A stretch of 7,042 nucleotides of DNA, from contig CAZJUC010000177.1 in NCBI GenBank assembly GCA_964549065.1, positions 1 to 7,042 of the forward strand, written 5' to 3'. Made by a program: the position numbers and the translations under genes. This DNA comes from Sva-07 sp964549065. Its GTDB lineage: Bacteria > Actinomycetota > Acidimicrobiia > Acidimicrobiales > Ilumatobacteraceae. The notes beneath the pieces were generated by a model, which searched no databases, was not told the origin of the DNA, and saw only the letters and a list, made by a program, of their open reading frames with translations. Shown here one piece after another: positions 1-6,206 of the stretch. The stretch's first letter is position 1. Each line of letters opens with the position of its first letter.

Positions 1-53
1 GCCGCAGGCTCGCTTGTCGTTGCGGCCGCAGGCTCGCTCGTCGTTGCGGCCGC
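1..53 (-). repeat. 24-bp in-frame tandem repeat encoding AAATTSEP in the LivM tail
   Basis: Two adjacent 24-base units (30-53 and 6-29) differ at a single, synonymous position (ACG versus ACA for the second Thr). Positions 1-5 match the start of a third unit, so the array continues or ends outside the window. In the livM frame each unit reads AAATTSEP. The period is a multiple of three, so copy number can change without a frameshift. The tail follows the last membrane segment and would lie outside the membrane core. Confidence 0.85.
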
Positions 54-1172
54 CACCGCGCCGGCCGGGATCGGCACCTTGGGGACCACCAGCACCGCCT
101 TGGCCCGCCACTGGCGCATGGTGCCGACCGCGCCGAGTGGGACGAACCGGGCGAACAGGATCAGCAACACGCCGAACACGACGCCGCCCAGGCCGTTGAG
201 CTTGGTGTCCTCGCCGACGACCCATCCGAGCAGCAGGCTGTCGGACGGGTTCTCGCCCACGCTGCGCGCGAAGTCGTTCACGAACACGTAGAACATCGCG
301 CCGACGAACGGACCCCAGTTCTGAGCGGCCCCACCGACGACCATCGCCACCAGCAGCGTCACCGACCCGAACAGCCCGAAGATCGGTACGTCGGCCTCGA
401 CCAGTGTGAGCTTGAGGGCGAAGAGCGAACCGGCGACACCGGCGATCGCCCCGGACAGCCCGAACACGACGGTCTTGATCGAGAAGAGGTTGACCCCCAT
501 GACGGCTGCGGCGGTTTCGTTGTCGCGCACCGCCACCATCGCCCGCCCGATGCGGCTGCGGATCAGACCTGCCGACAGGATCGACACCACGACGAGGATC
601 ACCAGCGCGAGCCAGAAGAACCAGGTGACGAGGTCGGCGCGCCCGTCGAGGCCGGTCCACGTCGGTGGCAGGTAGTTGAAGCCCTTGATGCCGGAGGCAC
701 CACCGGTGACGCCTTCGAAGCGGTCGTACTTGAAGAACGCCCGGACCGCCTCGGTGAACACCAGGGTGACGAGCGCCAGATAGATCCCCTTGAGCCGCAG
801 CGCGGGAACACCGACCACCATGCCGACCAGGAAGCACACCGCAGCTGACGCCAGCAACGTCCAGCCCGGCGTCCACAGGTTGTCGGTGATGAACGGTGTC
901 CAGACCTTGCCGGTGACGAGCATCGCCGACACGAACGCCCCGATCGCGAAGAACCCGGCGTGGCCGAGCGAGAGCTGCCCGGTGTAGCCGGTGATCAGGT
1001 TCAACCCGGTGACGGCGATGGCGATGATCAGCGCATCGGTGAGCAACCCGAGCCCGGAGCGGCTCCATTCGGTGACGGCGCGGTACATGAACAGACCGAC
1101 GCCGCCGAACAGCACCGCCCGGCCGGCCCAGTTCTGCCAGCTGCCCTTGGTGAATCGCAATGGTCGTTCCAT
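1..1172 (-). CDS. livM: LivM-type permease of a branched-chain amino acid ABC importer (3' end beyond left edge)
   Basis: Second membrane subunit of a HAAT-family importer, expected to form the channel with LivH and carry leucine/isoleucine/valine or related substrates across the cytoplasmic membrane. The frame runs open from ATG at 1172 to the left edge (390 full codons). Visible marks are the LivM signature GYTGQLSLGHAGF at residues 62-74, about eight to nine hydrophobic segments, and a cytoplasmic coupling-loop sequence of the type RDNETAAAVMGVN followed by a GLSGAIAGVAGSL helix. After the last hydrophobic segment (ILFARFVP) comes a basic stretch and then an Ala/Thr/Ser/Glu/Pro tail that is internally repeated. 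The ATG overlaps the livH stop by one base (TGATG), and GTGGAG at 1181-1186 (minus strand) is a plausible ribosome binding site 8 bases upstream. Family assignment is firm; substrate is inferred from family only, and the true C-terminus is not seen. Confidence 0.93.
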   Translation of the reverse strand, partial: MERPLRFTKGSWQNWAGRAVLFGGVGLFMYRAVTEWSRSGLGLLTDALIIAIAVTGLNLITGYTGQLSLGHAGFFAIGAFVSAMLVTGKVWTPFITDNLWTPGWTLLASAAVCFLVGMVVGVPALRLKGIYLALVTLVFTEAVRAFFKYDRFEGVTGGASGIKGFNYLPPTWTGLDGRADLVTWFFWLALVILVVVSILSAGLIRSRIGRAMVAVRDNETAAAVMGVNLFSIKTVVFGLSGAIAGVAGSLFALKLTLVEADVPIFGLFGSVTLLVAMVVGGAAQNWGPFVGAMFYVFVNDFARSVGENPSDSLLLGWVVGEDTKLNGLGGVVFGVLLILFARFVPLGAVGTMRQWRAKAVLVVPKVPIPAGAVAAATTSEPAAATTSEPA

Positions 1173-2062
1173 CACACGCGCTCCACTCGCTCGGAACCGA
1201 AGAGACCCGACGGTCGCAACAGCAGCACCGCCAGCAGGATCACCAGCATCACCGGCAACAGCATGTCGGCGCCGAGGAAGTCGACGTAGCCGACGATCAC
1301 CGCTTCGGTGACACCGATCAGCAGGCCGCCCACGACTGCGCCGACGGGCGAGTCGAGGCCGCCGAGCACCGCTGCCACCGACGCCAACAGGAACGGGCTG
1401 AGCATCAAGGTGCCACTGAGTCCGGCCGACGGGGCGAGCATCGACGCGGCGAGCACACCGATGGCACCGGCGAGCCCCCAGCCCAGCACGAGGACCGACC
1501 CGACGCGGATGCCCACCAGGTTCGACGACTCCTGGTTGTTGGCGACCGCTCGCATCGCGAGACCGATCTTGGTCTTCGTGAACAGCAGCCACAGGACCAC
1601 CAGCAGCGCGACCAACACCCCGATCACTCCGAGCCGGGCGATCCGCAGCGGCGTGCCGAACACGGTGACGAAGTCGTCGGCGCCGTCGGGGAACACACTC
1701 GGCAGGCGGCGGGCGTCGACGCCCCAGATCATGGCGTTCAACTGGTTGACGCCGAGGAACACACCGATGAGCGCCACGATGACGGCGCCGGGGTTGCGGT
1801 GCTCGATCGGGCGCACGACCACCCGCTCGACGCCCGCCGAGACCAGGAAACCGACGACCATGGCGAACACGATCGACAACCACACCGAGAGGCCCGACAG
1901 GGTGAGCGTCGACACGACGAAGGCACCCAGCGTGCCGATCTCGCCCTGCGCGAAGTTGAGCTGGCCGGTCGAGCGGAACACGACCACGAGCGCCAGTGCC
2001 AACAGGGCGTAGATCGAGCCGTCGGCGAGGCCGTTGACCATGCGTTCGAGGAACAGCGACAT
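1172..2062 (-). CDS. livH: LivH-type permease of a branched-chain amino acid ABC importer
   Basis: First membrane subunit of the importer, 296 residues, close to the usual LivH length of about 290-310. Signatures are GLADGSIYALLALAL at residues 11-25 and TGQLNFAQGEIG at 32-43, both typical of LivH N-termini, then VVVRPI at 81-86. The coupling-loop region IGLAMRAVANNQESSNLVGI at 166-185 would contact the ATPases. Seven or more hydrophobic segments are spread along the protein, ending in a short LLLRPSGLFGSE cytoplasmic tail characteristic of the family. Its ATG overlaps the livF stop by one base (TGATG). A GGGGTGG stretch about six bases upstream may serve as ribosome binding site, and translational coupling to livF is likely. 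The family call is secure; substrate specificity cannot be read from the sequence. Confidence 0.95.
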   Translation of the reverse strand: MSLFLERMVNGLADGSIYALLALALVVVFRSTGQLNFAQGEIGTLGAFVVSTLTLSGLSVWLSIVFAMVVGFLVSAGVERVVVRPIEHRNPGAVIVALIGVFLGVNQLNAMIWGVDARRLPSVFPDGADDFVTVFGTPLRIARLGVIGVLVALLVVLWLLFTKTKIGLAMRAVANNQESSNLVGIRVGSVLVLGWGLAGAIGVLAASMLAPSAGLSGTLMLSPFLLASVAAVLGGLDSPVGAVVGGLLIGVTEAVIVGYVDFLGADMLLPVMLVILLAVLLLRPSGLFGSERVERV

Positions 2063-2781
2063 CAGTTGACCACCCCGAGATAGGCCTCTTTGATCGTGTC
2101 GTCGGCGAGCAGCTCGTCGCCGGTCCCGGTGGCGACGATGGTGCCGGTCTCGAGCACGTAGGCCCGGTCGGCGAGCGCGAGCGCCATGCCGGCGTTCTGC
2201 TCGACCACCAGCAGCGACATGCCGTAGTCGTCACGCAGCGTGCCGAGCACCCTGAACAGCTCCTTGGTGATCAGCGGGGCGAGGCCCAGGCTGGGCTCGT
2301 CGCACAGCAGCAGCTTCGGCTGCGGCATCATCGCCCGGGCGACGGCCAGCATCTGCTGTTCGCCACCCGACAGCGAACCGGCTTTCTGATCACGACGTTC
2401 GGACAGCCGCGGGAACAGCCCGTACCAGCGCTCGAGGTCGTCGTCGATCGATCCCTTCACGGTGTAGCCACCGGCACGCAGGTTGTCGTCGACGCTGAGG
2501 TCGGTGAACGTGCCGCGCCCCTGGGGCACCTGCGAGATCCCCGCACGCAAGATGGCGTCGGGCTTGGCGTGGCTGATGTCGTTGCCGGCGAATTCGGCCG
2601 TGCCGTTGCGGGCGATCATTCCGGACACGGCGCGCATCGTGGTGGTCTTGCCGGCACCATTGGCGCCGAGGATGACCACGATCTCGCCCTCGGCAACGGT
2701 GAAATCGATGCCGTGCAACACCTCGATCGGCCCGTAGCCGGCGGTGAGCCCACCGACGCTCAGCAACGTGTCGCCACTCAT
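2062..2781 (-). CDS. livF: LivF-type ATPase of a branched-chain amino acid ABC importer
   Basis: Cytoplasmic ATP-binding subunit, 239 residues, the normal LivF size. Domains in order: aromatic A-loop Tyr16, Walker A GANGAGKT at 39-46, Q-loop region VPQGRGTF at 85-92 (many LivF proteins have Glu where Gln87 sits), ABC signature LSGGEQQ at 137-143, Walker B LLLCDEPSLGL at 157-167, and the LivF-type VVEQN segment in place of a canonical His switch. The C-terminus IKEAYLGVVN matches the family's AYLG ending. It should pair with LivG as an ATPase heterodimer driving LivH/LivM. The ATG overlaps the livG stop by four bases (ATGA), and a GGGGA stretch seven bases upstream may support initiation. No oddity is seen. 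Confidence 0.96.
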   Translation of the reverse strand: MSGDTLLSVGGLTAGYGPIEVLHGIDFTVAEGEIVVILGANGAGKTTTMRAVSGMIARNGTAEFAGNDISHAKPDAILRAGISQVPQGRGTFTDLSVDDNLRAGGYTVKGSIDDDLERWYGLFPRLSERRDQKAGSLSGGEQQMLAVARAMMPQPKLLLCDEPSLGLAPLITKELFRVLGTLRDDYGMSLLVVEQNAGMALALADRAYVLETGTIVATGTGDELLADDTIKEAYLGVVN

Positions 2782-3539
2782 GCGGGCGTCCCCAGGTATG
2801 CCTCGATCACCTTCGGGTCACGCTGCACCTCCGCAGGCGTGCCCTCGGAGATCTTGCGACCGAACTCCATGGCCACCACACGGTCCGAGATGCCCATCAC
2901 CATGCCCATGTGATGCTCGACGAGCAGCACGGTGAGGTCGTACTCGTCGCGAATCCGCTTGATCGTGGCGCCGAGTTCCTCGACCTCGTGGTGGGTGAGA
3001 CCGGAGGCGGGTTCGTCGAGCAGGAGCAGTCGTGGATGCGCCGCGAGCGCCCGTGCGAGTTCGAGGCGTTTGAGCGTGCCGAACGGCAGACCGGCGGCAG
3101 GGCGGAAGGCCAGCTCGTGGAGATCGAGCGAGTACAGGATCTTGAACGCATCAGCAGCCAGCTCCTTTTCTTCACGGGCGGCACCGACACGTGTCATCGC
3201 GCGCCCGAACCCGACCTTGCCGAGGTGATGAGCACCGGTCATCGTGTTCTGCAGCAGGCTCATCGTGGGGAAGAGCGCCAGGTTCTGGAATGTGCGTGCG
3301 ATGCCGAATCCCGCAACCCGGTGGGGAGCGACGGCGAGCAGGTCCTGGCCGTCGAAACGCAACCGGCCTCGCGTGGGATCGTAGATGCGACTCACCACGT
3401 TGAACATCGTGGTCTTGCCGGCCCCGTTCGGACCGATCAGGCCGAGGATGTCGCCCTCGGCGATCTCGAACGACAACCCGTCGAGCGCGACGATGCCGCC
3501 GAACGTCACCGAGATCTCATCGACTTCGAGCAGTGCCAC
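2778..3539 (-). CDS. livG: LivG-type ATPase of a branched-chain amino acid ABC importer
   Basis: Cytoplasmic ATP-binding subunit, first visible gene of the operon, 253 residues with the start chosen here. Domains: Walker A GPNGAGKT at 36-43, Q-loop Gln85 in ARTFQNLALFP, signature variant LPFGTLKRLELARAL at 151-165, Walker B LLLLDEPASGL at 171-181, His switch at His209 (VEHHM), and C-terminal EAYLGTPA. The open frame extends upstream to 3920, but that part is antisense to the peptidase gene and resembles no ATPase. The GTG at 3539 is preferred because a strong GGAGG lies six bases upstream and the LivG fold begins directly after it (ALLEVDEISVTFGGIVALDGLSF). The stop overlaps livF by four bases. 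The LPFGT form of the signature replaces canonical LSGGQ, a variation I recall from other LivG-like proteins. Confidence 0.95.
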   Translation of the reverse strand: MALLEVDEISVTFGGIVALDGLSFEIAEGDILGLIGPNGAGKTTMFNVVSRIYDPTRGRLRFDGQDLLAVAPHRVAGFGIARTFQNLALFPTMSLLQNTMTGAHHLGKVGFGRAMTRVGAAREEKELAADAFKILYSLDLHELAFRPAAGLPFGTLKRLELARALAAHPRLLLLDEPASGLTHHEVEELGATIKRIRDEYDLTVLLVEHHMGMVMGISDRVVAMEFGRKISEGTPAEVQRDPKVIEAYLGTPA

Positions 3540-3545
3540 CTGATT

Positions 3546-3550
3546 CCTCC
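3546..3550 (-). promoter_or_regulatory. Shine-Dalgarno site deciding the livG start
   Basis: GGAGG on the minus strand, six bases before the GTG at 3539, inside a longer purine run (GAGGGGGAGGAA). It is the strongest ribosome binding site in the window and fixes the GTG as the livG start instead of the longer open frame. Confidence 0.85.
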
Positions 3551-3583
3551 CCCTCCGCAGCCCCGAGCTGCTACGCCGCCGAC

Positions 3584-3589
3584 ACCGTA
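3584..3589 (-). promoter_or_regulatory. Possible -10 element for the liv operon
   Basis: TACGGT on the minus strand fits the loose actinobacterial TANNNT pattern. A start about seven bases downstream would give a leader of roughly 35-40 bases that includes the GGAGG site. No convincing -35 box is seen: the matching zone reads GGGACG. This is inference from pattern and position only, and such hexamers also occur by chance. Confidence 0.35.
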
Positions 3590-3592
3590 GCC

Positions 3593-3610
3593 GACGCTCT
3601 GCCGAGCGTC
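3593..3610. promoter_or_regulatory. Perfect inverted repeat in the divergent promoter region, candidate operator
   Basis: GACGCTC-TGCC-GAGCGTC: two perfect 7-base arms around a 4-base centre. It lies in the 100-base region between the divergent livG and peptidase genes, in the zone where the -35 regions of both proposed promoters would fall. A dimeric regulator bound here could affect both directions. It could also form a small hairpin in RNA, but there is no T-run after it, so a terminator is unlikely. No regulator gene is visible nearby. Confidence 0.45.
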
Positions 3611-3626
3611 CCAGCCCACGGGCGCC

Positions 3627-3632
3627 TAGCAT
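3627..3632 (+). promoter_or_regulatory. Possible -10 element placing a leaderless start at the peptidase ATG
   Basis: TAGCAT fits TANNNT and ends seven bases before the ATG at 3640. That is the distance expected if transcription begins at the A of the start codon. The bases before the ATG (CGCACCC) contain no Shine-Dalgarno sequence, in contrast to livG on the other side. Leaderless genes are common in actinobacteria, so the reading is reasonable but unproven. Confidence 0.5.
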
Positions 3633-3639
3633 CGCACCC

Positions 3640-5190
3640 ATGGATCGTGGCAGGTTGCTCGCCCTGGCGACGGCTGTCGTCGTCGCGCTGAGTGCCTGTG
3701 GCGGTACCGCTGACGTCACCAGCGAACGCGCCGATCCGATCGGGGGGATCGGTGCCGACGACCCGACCCTCACCGCCCCGGCCCCGCCCCCGGCCGACCC
3801 CGACGGACCGGCGAACGACCCCACCGACGACGACCTTGCAGTCGACTCCGGGGGCGAGGCTCCTGCGGCCCCGTCGGTCGTCGACGTCGACACGGCGGCC
3901 ATCAACTTCGGGCCCAACAAGCCGCCGCGCTCCTACGACGACTTCCTGCTCGCCGTGATGACCGACCTCGGGGTGTGGTGGTCGCAGGTGTACCCCGAGG
4001 TCTACGGCGAGGCGTTCACCCCGCTGGAAGGCGACGTGTACGCCGCGTACCCCGAGCGCCCCGACGACATCCCCGGCTGTGGGGCGCCGCGCACCACCTA
4101 CGCGGACGTGCAGCAGTACGTGGCGTTCTACTGTGGTGTCGGCGACTTCATCGTGTACGACGACGGCGAGGACGGCCTCCTCGCCGAACTCGCTCGCGAG
4201 TACGGGGCCGCCACCATCGGCACGGTGCTCGCGCACGAGTTCGCCCACGCCATCCAGCTGCGCAACGGCGGACTCGACCGGGCGTTGCCGACGATCACCA
4301 CCGAGCAGCAGGCCGACTGCTTCGCCGGCGCCTGGACCGCTCGGGCGGCTCGCGGCGACGCCGTGACCCTCCGATTCAGCGACGGCGACGTGCGGGCCGG
4401 ATTGATCGCCATGACCAAGGTGAGCGACCCGGTCGGCATCGACCAGTTCGAGCAGGGCGGCCACGGGTCGGGCTTCGACCGGGTCGGCGCCTTCCAGGTC
4501 GGTTTCAACGAGGGGCCCGGTCGATGCGCCGAACTCCTCGACGACCCGCTGCCGCTGATGCCCAACCAGTTCACCGCCGGCGACGTCGTCACCGGCGGCA
4601 ACGCCGCATTCGGCTACGGCGAGAACGATCTGATCGGGTTCCTCCCGGAAGACCTCAACCGCTACTGGGGCGAGGAGCTCGACATCACCGGCGACCGACT
4701 CGAGCTCGTCGTGGTGCGCTCCGGCGACGGCGATCGCTGCGACGACCTGCGCGGCGATCTGTCCCTGGGGACGGCATGGTGTGCCTCCACCAACGAGGTG
4801 TTCTTCAACGAACCGGTTGCGCTCGATCTCTACGCACGCCTCGGCGACTTCGCCGTGGGCTACGTCCTCGCCACGGCCTGGAGCGAAGCAGTGCAGGACG
4901 CGGTCGGCTCGGACCTCGACGGGGAGGACCGGGCGCTGCTGAACGACTGCCTCACGGGCGGTTGGGTCAAGACGGTGACCCCGATCGACTTCGCCCTGCC
5001 GCAGCCCCGCCTGGCCTCGCGCGACTCGGTGCGGATCTCGGCCGGCGACCTCGACGAGGCCATCCAGACCGTGCTGGCACTCGGTGACGCCGGCGTCGAC
5101 GACGACGTCATCGGCAATGCCTTCGAGAAGATCGACGCCTTCCGCGGCGGGGTCATCGACGGCACCGACTCGTGTCTCGCCCAGCTCTGA
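3640..5190 (+). CDS. Secreted lipoprotein with neutral zinc metallopeptidase (HEFAH) domain
   Basis: Probable extracytoplasmic membrane-anchored zinc peptidase, 516 residues. The N-terminus is a lipoprotein signal peptide: Arg3/Arg5, a hydrophobic core at 6-17, and lipobox LSAC with Cys20 as the lipidated residue. Residues about 21-85 form an Asp/Pro/Ala-rich linker. The catalytic region has HEFAH at 199-203 (His199 and His203 as zinc ligands, Glu200 as the catalytic base), followed by EQQADCFAGAW from Glu222, where Glu222 is the likely third ligand. HExxH followed by an E-x-QADC-x-AG block is the pattern of the YpfJ-type putative neutral zinc metallopeptidases. The protein is much longer than E. 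coli YpfJ (about 290 residues) and has a C-terminal part (about 240-516) that I do not recognise. The mature chain has eight further cysteines (147, 165, 227, 296, 367, 381, 437, 512), compatible with disulfides outside the cell. The gene is divergent from livG and convergent with the hydrolase. Substrate unknown. Confidence 0.85.
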   Translation: MDRGRLLALATAVVVALSACGGTADVTSERADPIGGIGADDPTLTAPAPPPADPDGPANDPTDDDLAVDSGGEAPAAPSVVDVDTAAINFGPNKPPRSYDDFLLAVMTDLGVWWSQVYPEVYGEAFTPLEGDVYAAYPERPDDIPGCGAPRTTYADVQQYVAFYCGVGDFIVYDDGEDGLLAELAREYGAATIGTVLAHEFAHAIQLRNGGLDRALPTITTEQQADCFAGAWTARAARGDAVTLRFSDGDVRAGLIAMTKVSDPVGIDQFEQGGHGSGFDRVGAFQVGFNEGPGRCAELLDDPLPLMPNQFTAGDVVTGGNAAFGYGENDLIGFLPEDLNRYWGEELDITGDRLELVVVRSGDGDRCDDLRGDLSLGTAWCASTNEVFFNEPVALDLYARLGDFAVGYVLATAWSEAVQDAVGSDLDGEDRALLNDCLTGGWVKTVTPIDFALPQPRLASRDSVRISAGDLDEAIQTVLALGDAGVDDDVIGNAFEKIDAFRGGVIDGTDSCLAQL

Positions 5191-5203
5191 CCAGCGGACG
5201 GCG

Positions 5204-6160
5204 TCAGCGGCTCTCGCCCGGGATCGCAGCGAGGATCGCCGCCAACTCGACCGGGCGATCACCTTGCACGCTGTGGCCGGCGCCGTCGACCACGTGGACG
5301 GCGAGGTCGGGCTGGCGTCGACAGGCCTCGGCGACGTCGTCGTCGTCGACCACCGGCGAGAGCGAGCCACGCACGAGGGTCATCGGACAGCTGACAGACC
5401 CGAAGTCGTCCCACAGCGGCGACATCGATGCTGCGGACTCCTCGACGACCGGTGACTCGGGCGACGCCCGCTGCTGTGATCGAGCACGGCTGCCACGGTC
5501 GTACCGCCACTGCCACGAGCCGTCCGGCTGCTGGCGTGCGTTGTGGAGGATGCCGCGCCGCAACGACGACTCCGAACGCGTCGGGTTGTGCTCGATCGTG
5601 CGAGCGAGCAGGTCGTCGAAGCTCGCGAACTCCTGTGGACCGTCGACGAAATCGGTGATCGCCTTGGCCTTCGCGGCGTTGACACCCGGGGTGATGTCGA
5701 CCATCACGAGCGAACGCACCAACGCCGGATGGCGGACTGCGAGTTGCATGACCGTCAGCCCACCCAACGACATCCCCACCACCACACGGGCGAGCGGCGC
5801 GTGCGCGGCCACCACGACGGCCACGTCGTCGGCCAGACTCGTCGGGCTGTAGGCACCGTCGTCGCGCCACTGCGAGTGCCCGTGGCCCGGCAGGTCGATC
5901 GCGAGCAACGGTCGCCCGAGCGCCAACGCCACCGTGTCCCAGGTGTGCGCGTTCTGTGCGCCGCCGTGCACCAGCACGTACTCGGGCTCGCCGCTCCCCC
6001 ATCGCAGCGCGCTCACCGTACGGGTGGCACCGCCCACGTCGGGAACCGGGGTGTCGACCCGTTCGACGGTGGGCACGTCTGCGACATCGAGGCCGAACTC
6101 GGCGATGTTCTCGTGGAAGAGTCCGAACTCGTCGTAGTCACCTGCGGTGTGTTCACTCAC
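5204..6160 (-). CDS. Alpha/beta hydrolase
   Basis: Soluble alpha/beta-hydrolase-fold enzyme, 318 residues from the chosen GTG. Visible elements are the oxyanion motif VHGGAQNAHTW starting near residue 64, the strand/turn AIDLPGHGHS at 87-96, the nucleophile elbow GMSLGG with Ser131, an acid candidate among Asp272-275 after VRGSLSPVV, and the catalytic His296 in GAGHSVQGDRP. Residues about 140-250 form the cap region. No signal peptide is seen, so it is probably cytoplasmic. Substrate is not predictable: esterase, epoxide hydrolase or C-C hydrolase are all possible. With Ser as nucleophile, epoxide hydrolase or dehalogenase chemistry is less likely because those normally use Asp. The frame has no suitable ATG, and the upstream part reads antisense through the transpeptidase tail. 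GTG at 6160 gives the N-terminus MSEHTAGDY; GTGs at 6169 and 6184-6190 are alternatives. No clear ribosome binding site precedes any of them. It follows the transpeptidase gene on the same strand by 16-46 bases. Confidence 0.87.
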   Translation of the reverse strand: MSEHTAGDYDEFGLFHENIAEFGLDVADVPTVERVDTPVPDVGGATRTVSALRWGSGEPEYVLVHGGAQNAHTWDTVALALGRPLLAIDLPGHGHSQWRDDGAYSPTSLADDVAVVVAAHAPLARVVVGMSLGGLTVMQLAVRHPALVRSLVMVDITPGVNAAKAKAITDFVDGPQEFASFDDLLARTIEHNPTRSESSLRRGILHNARQQPDGSWQWRYDRGSRARSQQRASPESPVVEESAASMSPLWDDFGSVSCPMTLVRGSLSPVVDDDDVAEACRRQPDLAVHVVDGAGHSVQGDRPVELAAILAAIPGESR

Positions 6161-6206
6161 GTCGGGCACGTTGCCACGAACCACCACCACCGGACGAACC
6201 GCGGTG

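Noticed and set aside
21..30. Palindrome TGCGGCCGCA as a binding site
   Set aside because: It arises from the GCG-GCC-GCA Ala codons at the junction of the AAATTSEP units, inside livM.
1160..2083. Plus-strand open frame of 307 codons opposite livH
   Set aside because: It is a His/Gln/Asp/Glu/Arg-rich translation without any motif, lying exactly opposite livH, and so a shadow frame.
3540..3920. N-terminal extension of livG to an upstream ATG
   Set aside because: The extension is antisense to the peptidase start region, is Ser/Ala/Gly-rich with no similarity to ATPases, and the GTG at 3539 has an excellent GGAGG site and a normal LivG N-terminus.
5187..5207. CTGAC-N11-GTCAG inverted repeat around the two convergent stops as a terminator
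   Set aside because: The arms are only five bases with an 11-base loop and no T-run on either strand, so it is within chance expectation for this composition.
3571..5370. Minus-strand open frame of 599 codons across the peptidase gene
   Set aside because: It is antisense to a gene with a clear lipobox and HEFAH motif. Its composition (Val/Gly/Arg/Asp/His rich, no motif) is typical of a frame kept open by high GC at third positions of the real gene.
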